DNA of 25,243 nt from Thermodesulfobacteriota bacterium (GTDB lineage: Bacteria; Desulfobacterota; QYQD01): positions 1-25,243 of the forward strand of contig JASEGX010000001.1 in the NCBI GenBank assembly GCA_030017815.1, written 5' to 3'. The notes under the pieces are model-generated. The model was not told the DNA's origin. It made no database searches and saw only the letters and a list, made by a program, of their open reading frames with translations. Each line of letters begins with the position of its first letter. The stretch's first letter is position 1. The translations under genes and the position numbers were made by a program. Positions 16,748 through 25,181 of this stretch are shown here, piece after piece.

Positions 16748-19700
16748 CTATGAACCATCTGCCCCAAAAGCCGCAATCTGAGCACTGATCTGGCCGTGCG
16801 TAAACCGGCCCATGCTGATGGCCCTGGCCGGGCAGTACGAAGCACAAACGCCGCATCCCTTACACGCTGCCGCGATAACTTCGGCCTTTTTAAGTTTACC
16901 CACTTTCGTCATCCGGATTGCAGTATAAGGACAAAAGGACTCGCAAATTGCACAACCGATACAGACATCAGGGTCACAGGAGGCCACAATGGGTTCAGCT
17001 TTCACGTAGCCTTTAGCCAGCAGTATGGCCGCCCGGGAGGCCACAGCCTTGGCCTGGGCGATCGATTCATCGATCGGTTTTGGGAATTGGGCCATGCCGC
17101 AAATATAAATCCCGTCGACATACGAGTCCACCGGTTTAAGCTGGACATGAGACTCCAGCAAAAAGCCATCGGCAGAACGTGGTACCGGTAATGCCTCTTC
17201 CAGGGTCTCATTTTTTTGCGAGACAATCGCTGTACTCAGGGCTAGGTAAGTGGCATCAATCCTAACACGCTTCCTAAGGACTAAATCCTTGACTGTAACC
17301 CGAAGCTTTCCGTCAATTTCATTCACTTCGGGCTTACTATCCTTTTCATAACGGATAAAGATAACCCCTTGCTCCCTGGCCAGCCGGTAATAGTCTTCAT
17401 GAAATCCGTAGGTCCGCATATCCCGGTAGAGGACGCAGACATTGGCGGCTGGATTTATCTCTTTAATCTTCAGGGCGTTTTTGATCGCCATGCTGCAGCA
17501 GATGCTGCTGCAATATGGATGCGTCTCGTCGCGGGAACCCACGCATTGTATCATTACTATGGAGTCCCCTGGGGCCGGGACGAATCGGCATGTGGCCAGG
17601 TCTGCCTCCAATTCATGCTGCAGGAATACTTTGCTGCTTTTGCCATAGAGGTATTCATCCGGCCTGTAGGGCGTAGCGCCGGTAGCCAGAATGATGATCC
17701 CGTGCCGCAGTTTCTCTTTCTTTTCACCTGAAAATCCCCCTGTATCCCCCTTTTCCAAAGGGGGACTTAACGGGTGCCCCCCTTTAGTAAAGGGGGGTGA
17801 GGGGGGATTTATTTCATTGTCCTTTGTGTCGCCATGCGACATATGTGTTTCATTGTGGTTTTGCCTTATAGTGAGCACTGTCTCAAAATTGCCTACAAAC
17901 CCGCTGACACTTTCTATCTCCGCCTCTGTAAAGAGGTGAATCAGTTCATGGCCCTTGACCTTAGCAACCAGTTGTTGAAGATAACGCTGCGGGTCTTCCC
18001 CTTCCAGAGTGTAATGGATATTATGGAGATTGCCGCCCAGTTTAGCTGTTTTCTCAACCAGATAACATTCAAAGCCCTGCCCGGCCAATGACAACGCCGC
18101 CGTCATACCGGCCAGTCCGCCGCCGATAATCAACCCTTTCGGGATTACGTCTATAACCGGCTCAGAGAGCGGTTTAATCAGCCTGGCTTTGGCCACAGCC
18201 ATGCGAATCAGGTCTTTGGCCTTTTCTGTGGCCGCCTCCTTTTCATGCGCATGTACCCAGGAGCACTGATCCCTGATATTGACCATCTCCAAAAGACACC
18301 GGTTTAGCCCCGCCTCTCTTATGGTCTCTTGAAATAGCGGTTCGTGCGTCCTCGGAGTACAGGCGGCAACAACCACCCGGTTGAGCTTTTCCTTATCAAT
18401 AGTTTCCTTGATCAGGGCCTGTGTATCCTGAGAACATGAATAGAGATTATCCTTGCTGAAAACTACATCGGGAAGGGTAGCCGCATACTTTTTGACCTCC
18501 CCTACGTCTACTACGCCACCGATATTCTTCCCGCAGTGACAGACGAAGACCCCGATCCGTAACCCTTCTTGATCTACCGGGCGTTCCTCGGGAAAGGCCT
18601 TCTCCGCTATGCAGGTGCGGCGGACCGCGGTCAGGAGTTCGGCCGCACAGGCAGCCGTACCGCTGGCTTGCATAACGCTATCCGGAAGCGCCATCGGCCC
18701 GCGAAATCCACCGGCGACGTATATCCCCTCCTTACTCGTAGAAAGGGGCGAGAACAGGGCAGTTCGACAGAATCCGTATGTATTGAGATCGATACCGGTT
18801 GCCTTGGCCAGATAAAAGTTTCCTTCAGCCGCCTCCAGCCCCATGGGAAGAGCTATCAGGTTAAACCTGTCTTGCTTTAGAGAACCATCTTCGGTGACAT
18901 ACTTTACGATCAAGTCTTCTGTCTGCACATCCCGCTTTATTTCAGAAATTCTGGAACGGACAAACCTTACACCACTTTCCCGGGCCCTTTCATAAAAGGT
19001 CTCCAGTCCCTTACCGTACATGCGCATATCCATAAAGAAGATCGTAATATCCAGATCCGGCTCATGTTCTAAGGCCACTATGGCATCTTTAACCGCATAC
19101 TTGCAGCATACAGACGAACAGTAGCTTTTACCGGAAATCTTATCCCGGGAACCGGCACATTGTATGAAAGCGATCTTTTTAGGCTTTTGTAAATCAGAAG
19201 GCCGGAGAATCTTGCCTACATAAGGGCCGGAAGCGCTGGATATCCTTTCAAATTCCAGACCGGTAACAACATTAGGGGAGTCCTGGTAACGATACGTCTT
19301 TAATTTTGCCGGGTTGACCTGCTTAAAGCCGGTAGCTAAGATAATAGAGCCAACCTGATAGGTAGAGACCTCTGACCTCTGATTAAAATCGATTGCCCCG
19401 GCCTGACAGGCCCGGGTACACTGTTTACACTCCTGTTTGTTTAGAAACAGGCAGTAATCAGGATTAACCGCATAGGCAGAAGGTACGGCCTGCGTATAAA
19501 GAATATCAATGGCTTTTCTCTGGGATAAATTCTGGTTATGAGGATCGGGTAGGGTAACCGGGCAGTACTGCGCACAAACCCCACAAGCCGTACACTTGGT
19601 TTCATCCACATAGCGTGGCTGTCGCCGCACCTTGACCCGGAAGTTTCCGGCAATACCCGATACTTCCTGAACATCGGCGTTGGTAATGATTTCTACATTG

Positions 19701-19942
19701 GGAGACCGACCGGCCTCCACGAGTTTGGGCGCCAGTATTCAGATAGCGCAGTCATTAGTCGGAAAGGTCTTGTCCAGGCCGGCCATAATACCGCCTATGG
19801 CCGACGACCTTTCAATCAGATAGACGTAAAATCCGCCATCTGCCAGATCCATAGCCGCCTGGATCCCGGCAATCCCACCTCCGACCACCATGACCGCACC
19901 AATGAGTCGCTTATCGCCGATTTGGGTCTTCATGGGAACCAT
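16748..19942 (-). CDS. hdrA: HdrA-like selenoprotein (UGA read as selenocysteine at residue 68)
   Basis: 1064 residues from ATG 19942 (ATG 19933 is an alternative). The frame runs from GGGIAGIQAAMDL to TFPTNDCAI, meets TGA at 19741-19739 and continues as ILAPKLVEAG. The window's other HdrA reads NDCSMCILSPKLVE across this point, so TGA stands for the second cysteine and is best read as selenocysteine. HdrA of some methanogens has selenocysteine in a comparable position. Further features are CTACGVCAQYCP, CKQCTRAC, FVCHCGKNIGG, a second Rossmann motif GGGLAGMTAA, and two C-terminal [4Fe-4S] motifs (CIGCAICESFCP, CKGCGVCASYCP). Its length resembles the long BamE type. A palindromic repeat adds about 30 residues before RHGIIILATGA. 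It would hold the bifurcating FAD. Confidence 0.92.
17731..17810. repeat. 80-bp palindromic repeat inserted in frame in hdrA
   Basis: AAATCCCCC at one end and GGGGGATTT at the other are inverted. Inside are two hairpins, CCCCCTTTTCCAAAGGGGG and CCCCCCTTTAGTAAAGGGGGG. In hdrA it is translated as a proline/glycine-rich stretch (NPPSPPFTKGG and LSPPLEKGDTGG). The other HdrA in this window lacks it at the same alignment point. Similar palindromes are common in Desulfobacterota genomes, mostly between genes. Confidence 0.8.
19701..19718 (-). promoter_or_regulatory. SECIS-like hairpin of the hdrA selenoprotein
   Basis: Twenty bases after the UGA, GGAGGCC pairs over all seven positions with GGUCUCC (one G-U) around the tetraloop GGUC. 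The loop matches that of the E. coli fdhF SECIS element, and the first loop G is base 28 after the UGA, inside the range usual for bacteria. Confidence 0.75.
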
Positions 19943-20056
19943 CTTCTCTATCTCTGACTACAGTGTCCAATCGTATTGTTCCTAACATCCGCATATCAAA
20001 ATCCCGAGCAACTTCCTGCTGCACAAAGCGCCTTAGCGCCACGTTATCTTCGCCCT

Positions 20057-20431
20057 CTAATCCTCTACCAGTTCCAGTGCGCCGGAGTTGCACCAACGCA
20101 CACAGGAGGGACTGGGCGGTATGCCGCAAAAATCACACTTTAAGGGAATGCCGGTTTCGGCCTCGATGAAATAAGGTTTCTCTGGACAGGAGGCCCGGCA
20201 GAAGGCGCACATGTCATAAGTCTGCTCACCGATGACGATGTAGTGTTTTGAAGTGCAGGCCGCATCTACAAACGGCCCGGCGATCACCGGGTAGTAGCGA
20301 TTGCCGTCCCTCATCACCCGTACACGGGATCGTCTCGGATTTACGGTATTGGCCACATGATTGAGTGAACAGGCCGTCTCACAGTGCCTACACCCCGTGC
20401 ATTTGGTATGGTCGATCTTTATTCTTGGCAC
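20057..20431 (-). CDS. Multi-cluster ferredoxin partner of the AOR
   Basis: 124 residues from GTG 20431, which overlaps the AOR stop codon by one base (TAGTG) and has GGAGGTG five bases before it. Cysteines are arranged as 11/14/17/21, 75/78/82 and 99/102/110/114, with Cys59 also available, enough for three or four [4Fe-4S] clusters. The family is the HybA/DmsB-like ferredoxin found beside AOR (AorA) and beside BamB (BamC). It would wire the tungsten subunit to HdrA. A 114-base stretch without a gene separates it from hdrA. Confidence 0.87.
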   Translation of the reverse strand: MPRIKIDHTKCTGCRHCETACSLNHVANTVNPRRSRVRVMRDGNRYYPVIAGPFVDAACTSKHYIVIGEQTYDMCAFCRASCPEKPYFIEAETGIPLKCDFCGIPPSPSCVRWCNSGALELVED

Positions 20432-22248
20432 TATCCCACCTCCAGGTCAAATGCCCTTAAAGTCTCAGGCAGTGGCTCCCCTTGTTCATTCCAGCCCCTG
20501 AGATGATAATATTCAGGGATCATCTCCTCTATCCGGCTGATCTGTCCCTCAGCCGGCCCATCAGGTATCGGTTCTTTGGTGAAGCGATCCGGCAGAGTAT
20601 CGTGACTGGCATCAAATCCTGCACGCATATTGAAGCCCTTCTCCAGATTCCAGATCCTTTCACCGATAAACAAAAGGTCATCTGCCTTGTAACTCGTTCC
20701 CAGGCAACTATTCACCATGGGTACGTAGTTATTGAATTTGAGTCCCATCAGAGGCCAATTGCACAGCCCCAGAGAGTCCATAACGGCTGTAGTATCTTGA
20801 TACCGCTTCACAAGCAGAGGCTTTCCCTCAAGTTCTGTTGGCTCAAGATTCTCATGTACATTAAGGAGTTCATCGATAAACGTATAAGCGTATAGGTGAT
20901 GGGGCCCATAGTTGCAGGTGGCAAAGTGAAGTCCCATTCCCTGAATGGCCCGGGGGTCAAAAGGTGCCAAAGGAAGATTCTTTACGCCCATAAAGATCTC
21001 CGGCCTTCCAAATTCTTCGGCTAAGGCCTGTCCGCCCTGACCTAAACGCCTGGCATATCCCTTCTTCGTAGCCATGAGGCGCAGCGCCTCCACCATGGCC
21101 TCGCCGTTGCCGAACCTCAGATCAATCTTCAGCTCCTCAGGGGTAATCACCTTTTTCTCCACTAATTCCATAATTGTGGCGAGAGCCCCTCCGGCAGCTA
21201 CGGGGTCGAGGCCCATTTCTCCGCACATCATGCTCGCCATGCCGATCGTAGCCAGGTCGGTAATCCCGCAATTCACCCCCAGAGAACCGATAGCCAGATA
21301 GGTCGGAGCCATCCCTTTCCCTTCGTAGGCAGGGTGTTTAACATCTGCTTTTTTGATGCAGGCAATAGGGCACGCAAAACAGCCACGACTCCTTAAGGCA
21401 AAGCCGCTGTTCAGGGCCTCGGTACCGATATTTCTTAACGGAAGCGGAGCGCGGCGAAAATTGTTCTGTGGCAGGATACCTTTCTGATAACACAAACCCA
21501 CCAGAAAAGCAGTTCCCGTTTGCGACATGGACTGGGTAAGAGGGGCGCTGTTGAGCTTATTAATCAAGGTGGTGACCACCTGCATAAATCGATTACCGTC
21601 CGCCACCTGCAGGGAGTGCCGGCCTCTGACGGCAATCGCCTTAAGATTCTTAGAACCCATAACCGCACCGATACCCGCGCCGCCTACAGGAAGGAATCGG
21701 TCATTAACCAGATTGGCCAGGGGAAGAAGCCGTTCACCCGCCGGGCCGATGGAAGCTACGTAGGTCTCCCGGGCACTCCACGGGTCACCTAGGTTCTTTT
21801 TAAACAATTCTTCGGTTTCAACCGTAGTACGTCCCCAGTACTCCAGGGCGGGAATAAGCTTTACCTTGTCATCTAGGATTGAGATAATAACCGGTATTTC
21901 AGCTTTACCTTCTATTATGAGCATGTCAAAGCCTGCAAACTTTAGCTCGGCTCCAAAATGTCCACGCATCTTTGCGCATACCAATCCGCCGGTTAATGCG
22001 GACTTGGTGATTACATTACATGAGGCCCCGGTTATGGCCCCGGTACCGACCAGCGGACCCGAAGTAAAGACAAGCTTATTCTCAGGAGAAAAGGGATCTA
22101 CCTGAGGAGCTACTTCATCTACAAAAGCCTTTACGCCTAACCCCCGTCCTCCCAGAAACTTTTCTAACAGTTTAGGATCGATCTCCTCGATGTGGTGTTT
22201 TCCTTGGGTCAGATTTATCCTCAGACAACGACCGATCCATCCATTCAT
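20431..22248 (-). CDS. Tungsten-type aldehyde:ferredoxin oxidoreductase family protein
   Basis: 605 residues, close to the length of P. furiosus AOR. The N terminus has the family's LGGRGLGVKAF and SGPLVGTG motifs. Cys290, 293 and 297 (GCFACPIAC) with Cys496 (DSLGLC) match the AOR [4Fe-4S] ligands in spacing. GEMGLD and DSLGLC are the two pterin-binding D/G-x-x-GL motifs. His450 aligns with the proposed catalytic histidine. The glutamate-containing PEYE-like segment of AOR reads APTY here (314-317), so the proposed active-site glutamate appears absent. It is much less like BamB, whose central region I recall as quite different. The reaction is either aldehyde oxidation or carboxylate reduction, or an unknown W-dependent step. 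The start is supported by AGGGAGAA ten bases upstream. Confidence 0.9.
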   Translation of the reverse strand: MNGWIGRCLRINLTQGKHHIEEIDPKLLEKFLGGRGLGVKAFVDEVAPQVDPFSPENKLVFTSGPLVGTGAITGASCNVITKSALTGGLVCAKMRGHFGAELKFAGFDMLIIEGKAEIPVIISILDDKVKLIPALEYWGRTTVETEELFKKNLGDPWSARETYVASIGPAGERLLPLANLVNDRFLPVGGAGIGAVMGSKNLKAIAVRGRHSLQVADGNRFMQVVTTLINKLNSAPLTQSMSQTGTAFLVGLCYQKGILPQNNFRRAPLPLRNIGTEALNSGFALRSRGCFACPIACIKKADVKHPAYEGKGMAPTYLAIGSLGVNCGITDLATIGMASMMCGEMGLDPVAAGGALATIMELVEKKVITPEELKIDLRFGNGEAMVEALRLMATKKGYARRLGQGGQALAEEFGRPEIFMGVKNLPLAPFDPRAIQGMGLHFATCNYGPHHLYAYTFIDELLNVHENLEPTELEGKPLLVKRYQDTTAVMDSLGLCNWPLMGLKFNNYVPMVNSCLGTSYKADDLLFIGERIWNLEKGFNMRAGFDASHDTLPDRFTKEPIPDGPAEGQISRIEEMIPEYYHLRGWNEQGEPLPETLRAFDLEVG

Positions 22249-22275
22249 TTCTTATTCTCCCTGTTTCCTATAGCT

Positions 22276-22500
22276 AAATCAATTAGGACGTCCGCCTGAG
22301 GCGGACCGATACCCACAGAAAACTATTTTTCTTAAATTATCAAATGCCTCACTTTAACTTCGGTTAGTTCTTTACATTTTAAATCTTGACAATCTGCGTT
22401 CACCCTGTTGAATAGGGTTCTTTCGACAGGGCTCAGAACCCTGAGTATATTGAAGGGTTCCCTTCGGGAAATTCAACAGGGTTCATCTGCGTCCGAAATG
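22276..22500 (-). pseudogene. Second, more decayed GxxExxY-type remnant
   Basis: This gap between the small ferredoxin and AOR matches 11535-11720: the TTAGGACGTCCGCC hairpin, then CAGAAAACTATTTT, AAATGCCT, AATCTGCGTTCA and TGCGTCC in the same order. The middle has lost about 35 bases relative to the first copy, and several stop codons close every frame. A 79-bp element is inserted near its upstream end. There is no functional gene here. Confidence 0.6.
22403..22481. mobile_element. 79-bp MITE-like insertion with 4-bp target duplication
   Basis: Perfect 11-bp terminal inverted repeats, CCCTGTTGAAT and ATTCAACAGGG, bound a hairpin-rich interior (GACAGGGCTCAGAACCCTGAG, CCCTTCGGGAA). TTCA is directly repeated on both sides (22399-22402 and 22482-22485). 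The related remnant at 11698-11717 reads CTGCGTTCATCCGCG with a single TTCA, so it shows the empty site. Confidence 0.78.
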
Positions 22501-22507
22501 GAACTTC

Positions 22508-22717
22508 CTACGCAGTACCCTTAAGCCACTCTACGGTTTTTTCTTTCAGGGCCTGATCATAGCCAAAAGTAATGCACGCCGTGCGGCAACAGCCACAGCC
22601 GATGCATTTTTCGGTATCAACATAAATGGAACCCTGCTGATCTATTATGGCGCTTACTGCACATACCGGCAGTGCAAAACAGGACTTGCAGTTATGTTTG
22701 CATATCACATTTAACAT
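22508..22717 (-). CDS. Small two-cluster ferredoxin
   Basis: 69 residues. Cys38/41/44/48 (CIGCGCCRTAC) is a normal [4Fe-4S] motif. Cys6, 10, 13 and 19 form a second, atypically spaced set (C-x3-C-x2-C-x5-C). GGGAGGA lies ten bases before the ATG. It is encoded 32 bases after the FMN protein and is its likely electron partner. The C-terminal DQALKEKTVEWLKG is helical. Confidence 0.85.
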   Translation of the reverse strand: MLNVICKHNCKSCFALPVCAVSAIIDQQGSIYVDTEKCIGCGCCRTACITFGYDQALKEKTVEWLKGTA

Positions 22718-22749
22718 AGCTTATTTTCCTCCCTTACTAATGTTCAATA

Positions 22750-24315
22750 TTAGCCTAATATCTTATCTACTTCTGCTGCATCGGACTCCATGACATAGGA
22801 AATTCCGGAAACTTCCGCCGCATCCCTGGTCAAAGCCACCAGATCGTTACGATCAATGTATTTGAGGGCAAATTTTCTGGCCCCGGCCATAAATTGCTGG
22901 AGGCCCTGTTTCAGCCGGTCAATATAAGAATACATGCCTATGGCCCCGGCCGGAAGCTTGGTAAAGTCTTTACCAAAGCGTTCCCTAAGTTGTGCCCCTA
23001 CGGCAAAGAGGCGCAGGTATCCTTGCTCTACATCTTCACCTTCCAGCTCCATTTTTTGCGCCATTAACTTTCCGTGAGTCTTGCCCACCATGGCCGCCGT
23101 GAGAATGGCCCGTCCCAGGCAAATGGCCTTGACATAGGGCGCACCCAGCGCCAGTGCCTTAAAAAGATGGTCTTCCAGAGAGAGACCGCCCGCTATGGCA
23201 ATCGGCGGGATATAGGCCCCCCTGGCCGCCAGCCGCTGACACATCTGATAGGTCAGGCATTCTAACTGCACGGTGGGGATGCCCCACTCATTCATCATAC
23301 GCCAGGGACTCATGCCGGTTCCGCCTCCGGCTCCGTCTATGGTGAGGAGATCAAGCTTGGCATTTGAAGAAAACTTAATGGCCCGCGCCAGGTCTGCCGG
23401 ACGATAGGCCCCGGTCTTAAGGGTCACATACTTTGCGCCGACAGACCGCAGGTGCTCGACCGATTTGTAGAAGGCCTCCTCATCTACCATGCCAAGGCGG
23501 GAATGCCGTTCGAACTCTGTTATACCGCCGGCCTTGAAGGCGGTCTGAACAGCGGGATTGGTTGGATCCGGGAGCACGATATAACCCCGGTCCTTCAACT
23601 GCAAGGCCCTCTCGATCGAATGCAGCTTGACTTCGCCGCCGATGTCCTTGGCGCCCTGGCCCCACTTTAATTCAAATATCTCAATGCCTAACTGCCCAAT
23701 CACATATTCCGGCACACCCAACTTGGTGTCTTCTACATTGGCCTGAATAATAATACCGCCGGTCCCGTCGTACCATTGCCGGAAGGCGTTAATGCGACGC
23801 TCCATCTCCGGCGACTTAGAGATCTTCCCATTCTTGAATTCCGCCTGAGAATCCATGCCACAAATATTTTCACCGGCAACCACCAACACACCCGAGATGG
23901 CTGCACCCACAGCCACGTCTTCCCAATTCACACGAGCGATATCCGTGGACCCAACTGCACCCGTAAACACTGGAAAATCTAGCTTGATGTTGCCACCCGC
24001 ACCCACGGCCGTAGTGGTATCCACCGCCGGGAATGTGGCCTTATCGGAATCGGCCTCAATTCCCACGGCGCCTACAGCCGTACCCTGGATATTGAAATGG
24101 GAGAAATCTACCGGGTAATCCTTTTCTGAACCAGAGGTGATAACTCCGAAAGGCATAGGATATATCACCTCTCTCCCTTTAAGGGCTGACCGGCCGATTT
24201 CGCACGGTCCTTCACAGCCGTCCACACAGGTCACGCAAATTCCTGACCCGGGGGCGGGTGTCACCCTGGTTGTAGTAAGGGTGGCAACGCTTCGATTCGG
24301 TTTGCTAAATGACAT
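22750..24315 (-). CDS. FMN-binding glutamate synthase family protein
   Basis: 521 residues. GVITSGSEKDYPVDFSH, KWGQGAKDIGG (218-227), IDGAGGGTGMSPWRMM (326-341) and AIAGGLSLEDHL are the FMN-barrel motifs. The [3Fe-4S] cysteine set of ordinary GltS is missing. A different cluster motif, Cys27/30/34/38 (CVTCVDGCEGPC), stands at the N terminus. No GATase or GXGXG gene accompanies it, so it is unlikely to be an ordinary glutamate synthase; a flavin-dependent electron-transfer or amination role is possible. AGGAGGT lies nine bases before the ATG. It heads the AOR-Hdr-Nuo array. Confidence 0.88.
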   Translation of the reverse strand: MSFSKPNRSVATLTTTRVTPAPGSGICVTCVDGCEGPCEIGRSALKGREVIYPMPFGVITSGSEKDYPVDFSHFNIQGTAVGAVGIEADSDKATFPAVDTTTAVGAGGNIKLDFPVFTGAVGSTDIARVNWEDVAVGAAISGVLVVAGENICGMDSQAEFKNGKISKSPEMERRINAFRQWYDGTGGIIIQANVEDTKLGVPEYVIGQLGIEIFELKWGQGAKDIGGEVKLHSIERALQLKDRGYIVLPDPTNPAVQTAFKAGGITEFERHSRLGMVDEEAFYKSVEHLRSVGAKYVTLKTGAYRPADLARAIKFSSNAKLDLLTIDGAGGGTGMSPWRMMNEWGIPTVQLECLTYQMCQRLAARGAYIPPIAIAGGLSLEDHLFKALALGAPYVKAICLGRAILTAAMVGKTHGKLMAQKMELEGEDVEQGYLRLFAVGAQLRERFGKDFTKLPAGAIGMYSYIDRLKQGLQQFMAGARKFALKYIDRNDLVALTRDAAEVSGISYVMESDAAEVDKILG

Positions 24316-24402
24316 AGTCCATTTACCTCCTGCGTAAGATTTTTTCTGACAGTTGTACTGAATAAATTAACAGTCAAAACAGTTATACTTAACAATCTGG
24401 GC

Positions 24403-24439
24403 AAAAAAAAGCCCGCACTACCACTTAGGGTAGGCGGAC
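24403..24439 (-). terminator. Intrinsic terminator after the cysteine-repeat gene
   Basis: GTCCGC-CTACC pairs with GGTAG-T-GCGGGC (one bulged T, one G-U) around CTAAGT, and eight U residues follow directly. It ends the transcript of the 138-residue gene and isolates the FMN-AOR array. The remaining bases of the 24316-24604 gap show no gene. Confidence 0.8.
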
Positions 24440-24527
24440 ATCATCGTCGTCTGCGACCAGCACGCCGTTGTGTTGGTCACAATTAAGAAACTAGCTATTA
24501 TAAAAGTCGGATTTTGTCAATAGCTAA

Positions 24528-24557
24528 TTTATTTGTGCACTAGTTTATTTGTGTACT
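24528..24557. repeat. Two-copy 15-bp tandem repeat
   Basis: TTATTTGTGCACTAG is followed directly by TTATTTGTGTACTCC, 12 of 15 bases identical. It lies between the stop codon of the cysteine-repeat gene and its terminator. No function is evident. Confidence 0.4.
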
Positions 24558-24604
24558 CCGTTCATCGTGGACTAAGGTCAGGTAACGGTCTGTGCGTAGA
24601 CTTA

Positions 24605-25021
24605 TTATGAAACAGCCGCTTCTTCAGCCTCTATCCGGACCGGCATGGTAACCTTACGCCGCCGCACACGCGGAAGTTCGGTAACATCTTTGTGCGAATA
24701 ATCCAGGGTCTTTTTTCCGTTCAACAATGCAAGGAGCAGTCCTTCGTCCCGGCAACGGCCCTTACGGGCACATTTCATGCGCGTATGCTCAAAGTAGTAA
24801 AGAGGTGCAAGGCACTTGAATGCGCGTATATCGATGTTATCTTCGCCGTCGTTGTTACCATAGGAAATTTTCTTTTTCCCTCGCAGTATCTCCTTACCCA
24901 TTGCCAGATCCGGACAGTCGTCACCAAAGCGTGCGCATGCCGCACAATGTTCGAAAAAACGTAAGGGTGCTTGGCATTCAAACTCCATGACGCTAATATT
25001 GTTTGAAACCTTTCCTACCAT
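24605..25021 (-). CDS. Unrecognised protein with two cysteine-bearing repeats
   Basis: 138 residues, family not recognised. Residues 12-57 and 65-112 are two copies of one pattern: F-x-C-x-APL-x2-FEH, then CAR-x-G-x2-C-x-D, then a helix and GKK-x-x-Y. The first copy has Cys16, 26, 29 and 36, the second Cys70, 84 and 90, so each repeat could bind zinc or part of an iron-sulfur cluster. The C terminus is basic (RVRRRKVT) and then acidic. There is no signal peptide or membrane segment. GAGGAGGAGG immediately before the ATG is a strong ribosome-binding site. It follows a 35-codon frame from the same promoter and is closed by an intrinsic terminator. Confidence 0.8.
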   Translation of the reverse strand: MVGKVSNNISVMEFECQAPLRFFEHCAACARFGDDCPDLAMGKEILRGKKKISYGNNDGEDNIDIRAFKCLAPLYYFEHTRMKCARKGRCRDEGLLLALLNGKKTLDYSHKDVTELPRVRRRKVTMPVRIEAEEAAVS

Positions 25022-25032
25022 ATCCTCCTCCT

Positions 25033-25140
25033 CTAATTGTGGCGCGTGAAAACCTTACAAGGCTCTGGTCCAGTCCTAAAGTCAACCATTGGGACTACCC
25101 TGACATCTTCGCCTTCCCTAACACCGATAGGATTGGTCAC
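25033..25140 (-). CDS. Small ORF, 35 residues, upstream of the cysteine-repeat gene
   Basis: GTG at 25140 is preceded by GGAGGG at nine bases. The frame reads MTNPIGVREGEDVRVVPMVD and then FRTGPEPCKVFTRHN before TAG, just 11 bases ahead of the next ATG. Composition is protein-like, with one cysteine. It could be a real small protein or a leader peptide coupled to the next gene. No family is recognised. Confidence 0.5.
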   Translation of the reverse strand: MTNPIGVREGEDVRVVPMVDFRTGPEPCKVFTRHN

Positions 25141-25181
25141 CTGCCAACGCCCTCCAAGTCATGTTCAAAATTTCTAAAAAT

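Noticed and set aside
19911..20129. 72-codon minus-strand frame between the ferredoxin and hdrA
   Set aside because: It overlaps the ferredoxin and hdrA coding regions out of frame and has no ribosome-binding site or recognisable motif.
20431..22248. Identity as BamB of class II benzoyl-CoA reductase
   Set aside because: The neighbours suggest it, but cluster spacing, N-terminal motifs and length are those of ordinary AOR, and the remembered BamB central region does not match. Left as AOR family.
24425..24470. Minus-strand peptide NGVLVADDDDVRLP resembling the start of a response regulator
   Set aside because: It ends at TAA inside the terminator hairpin and has no upstream start or ribosome-binding site. 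Too short to separate from chance.
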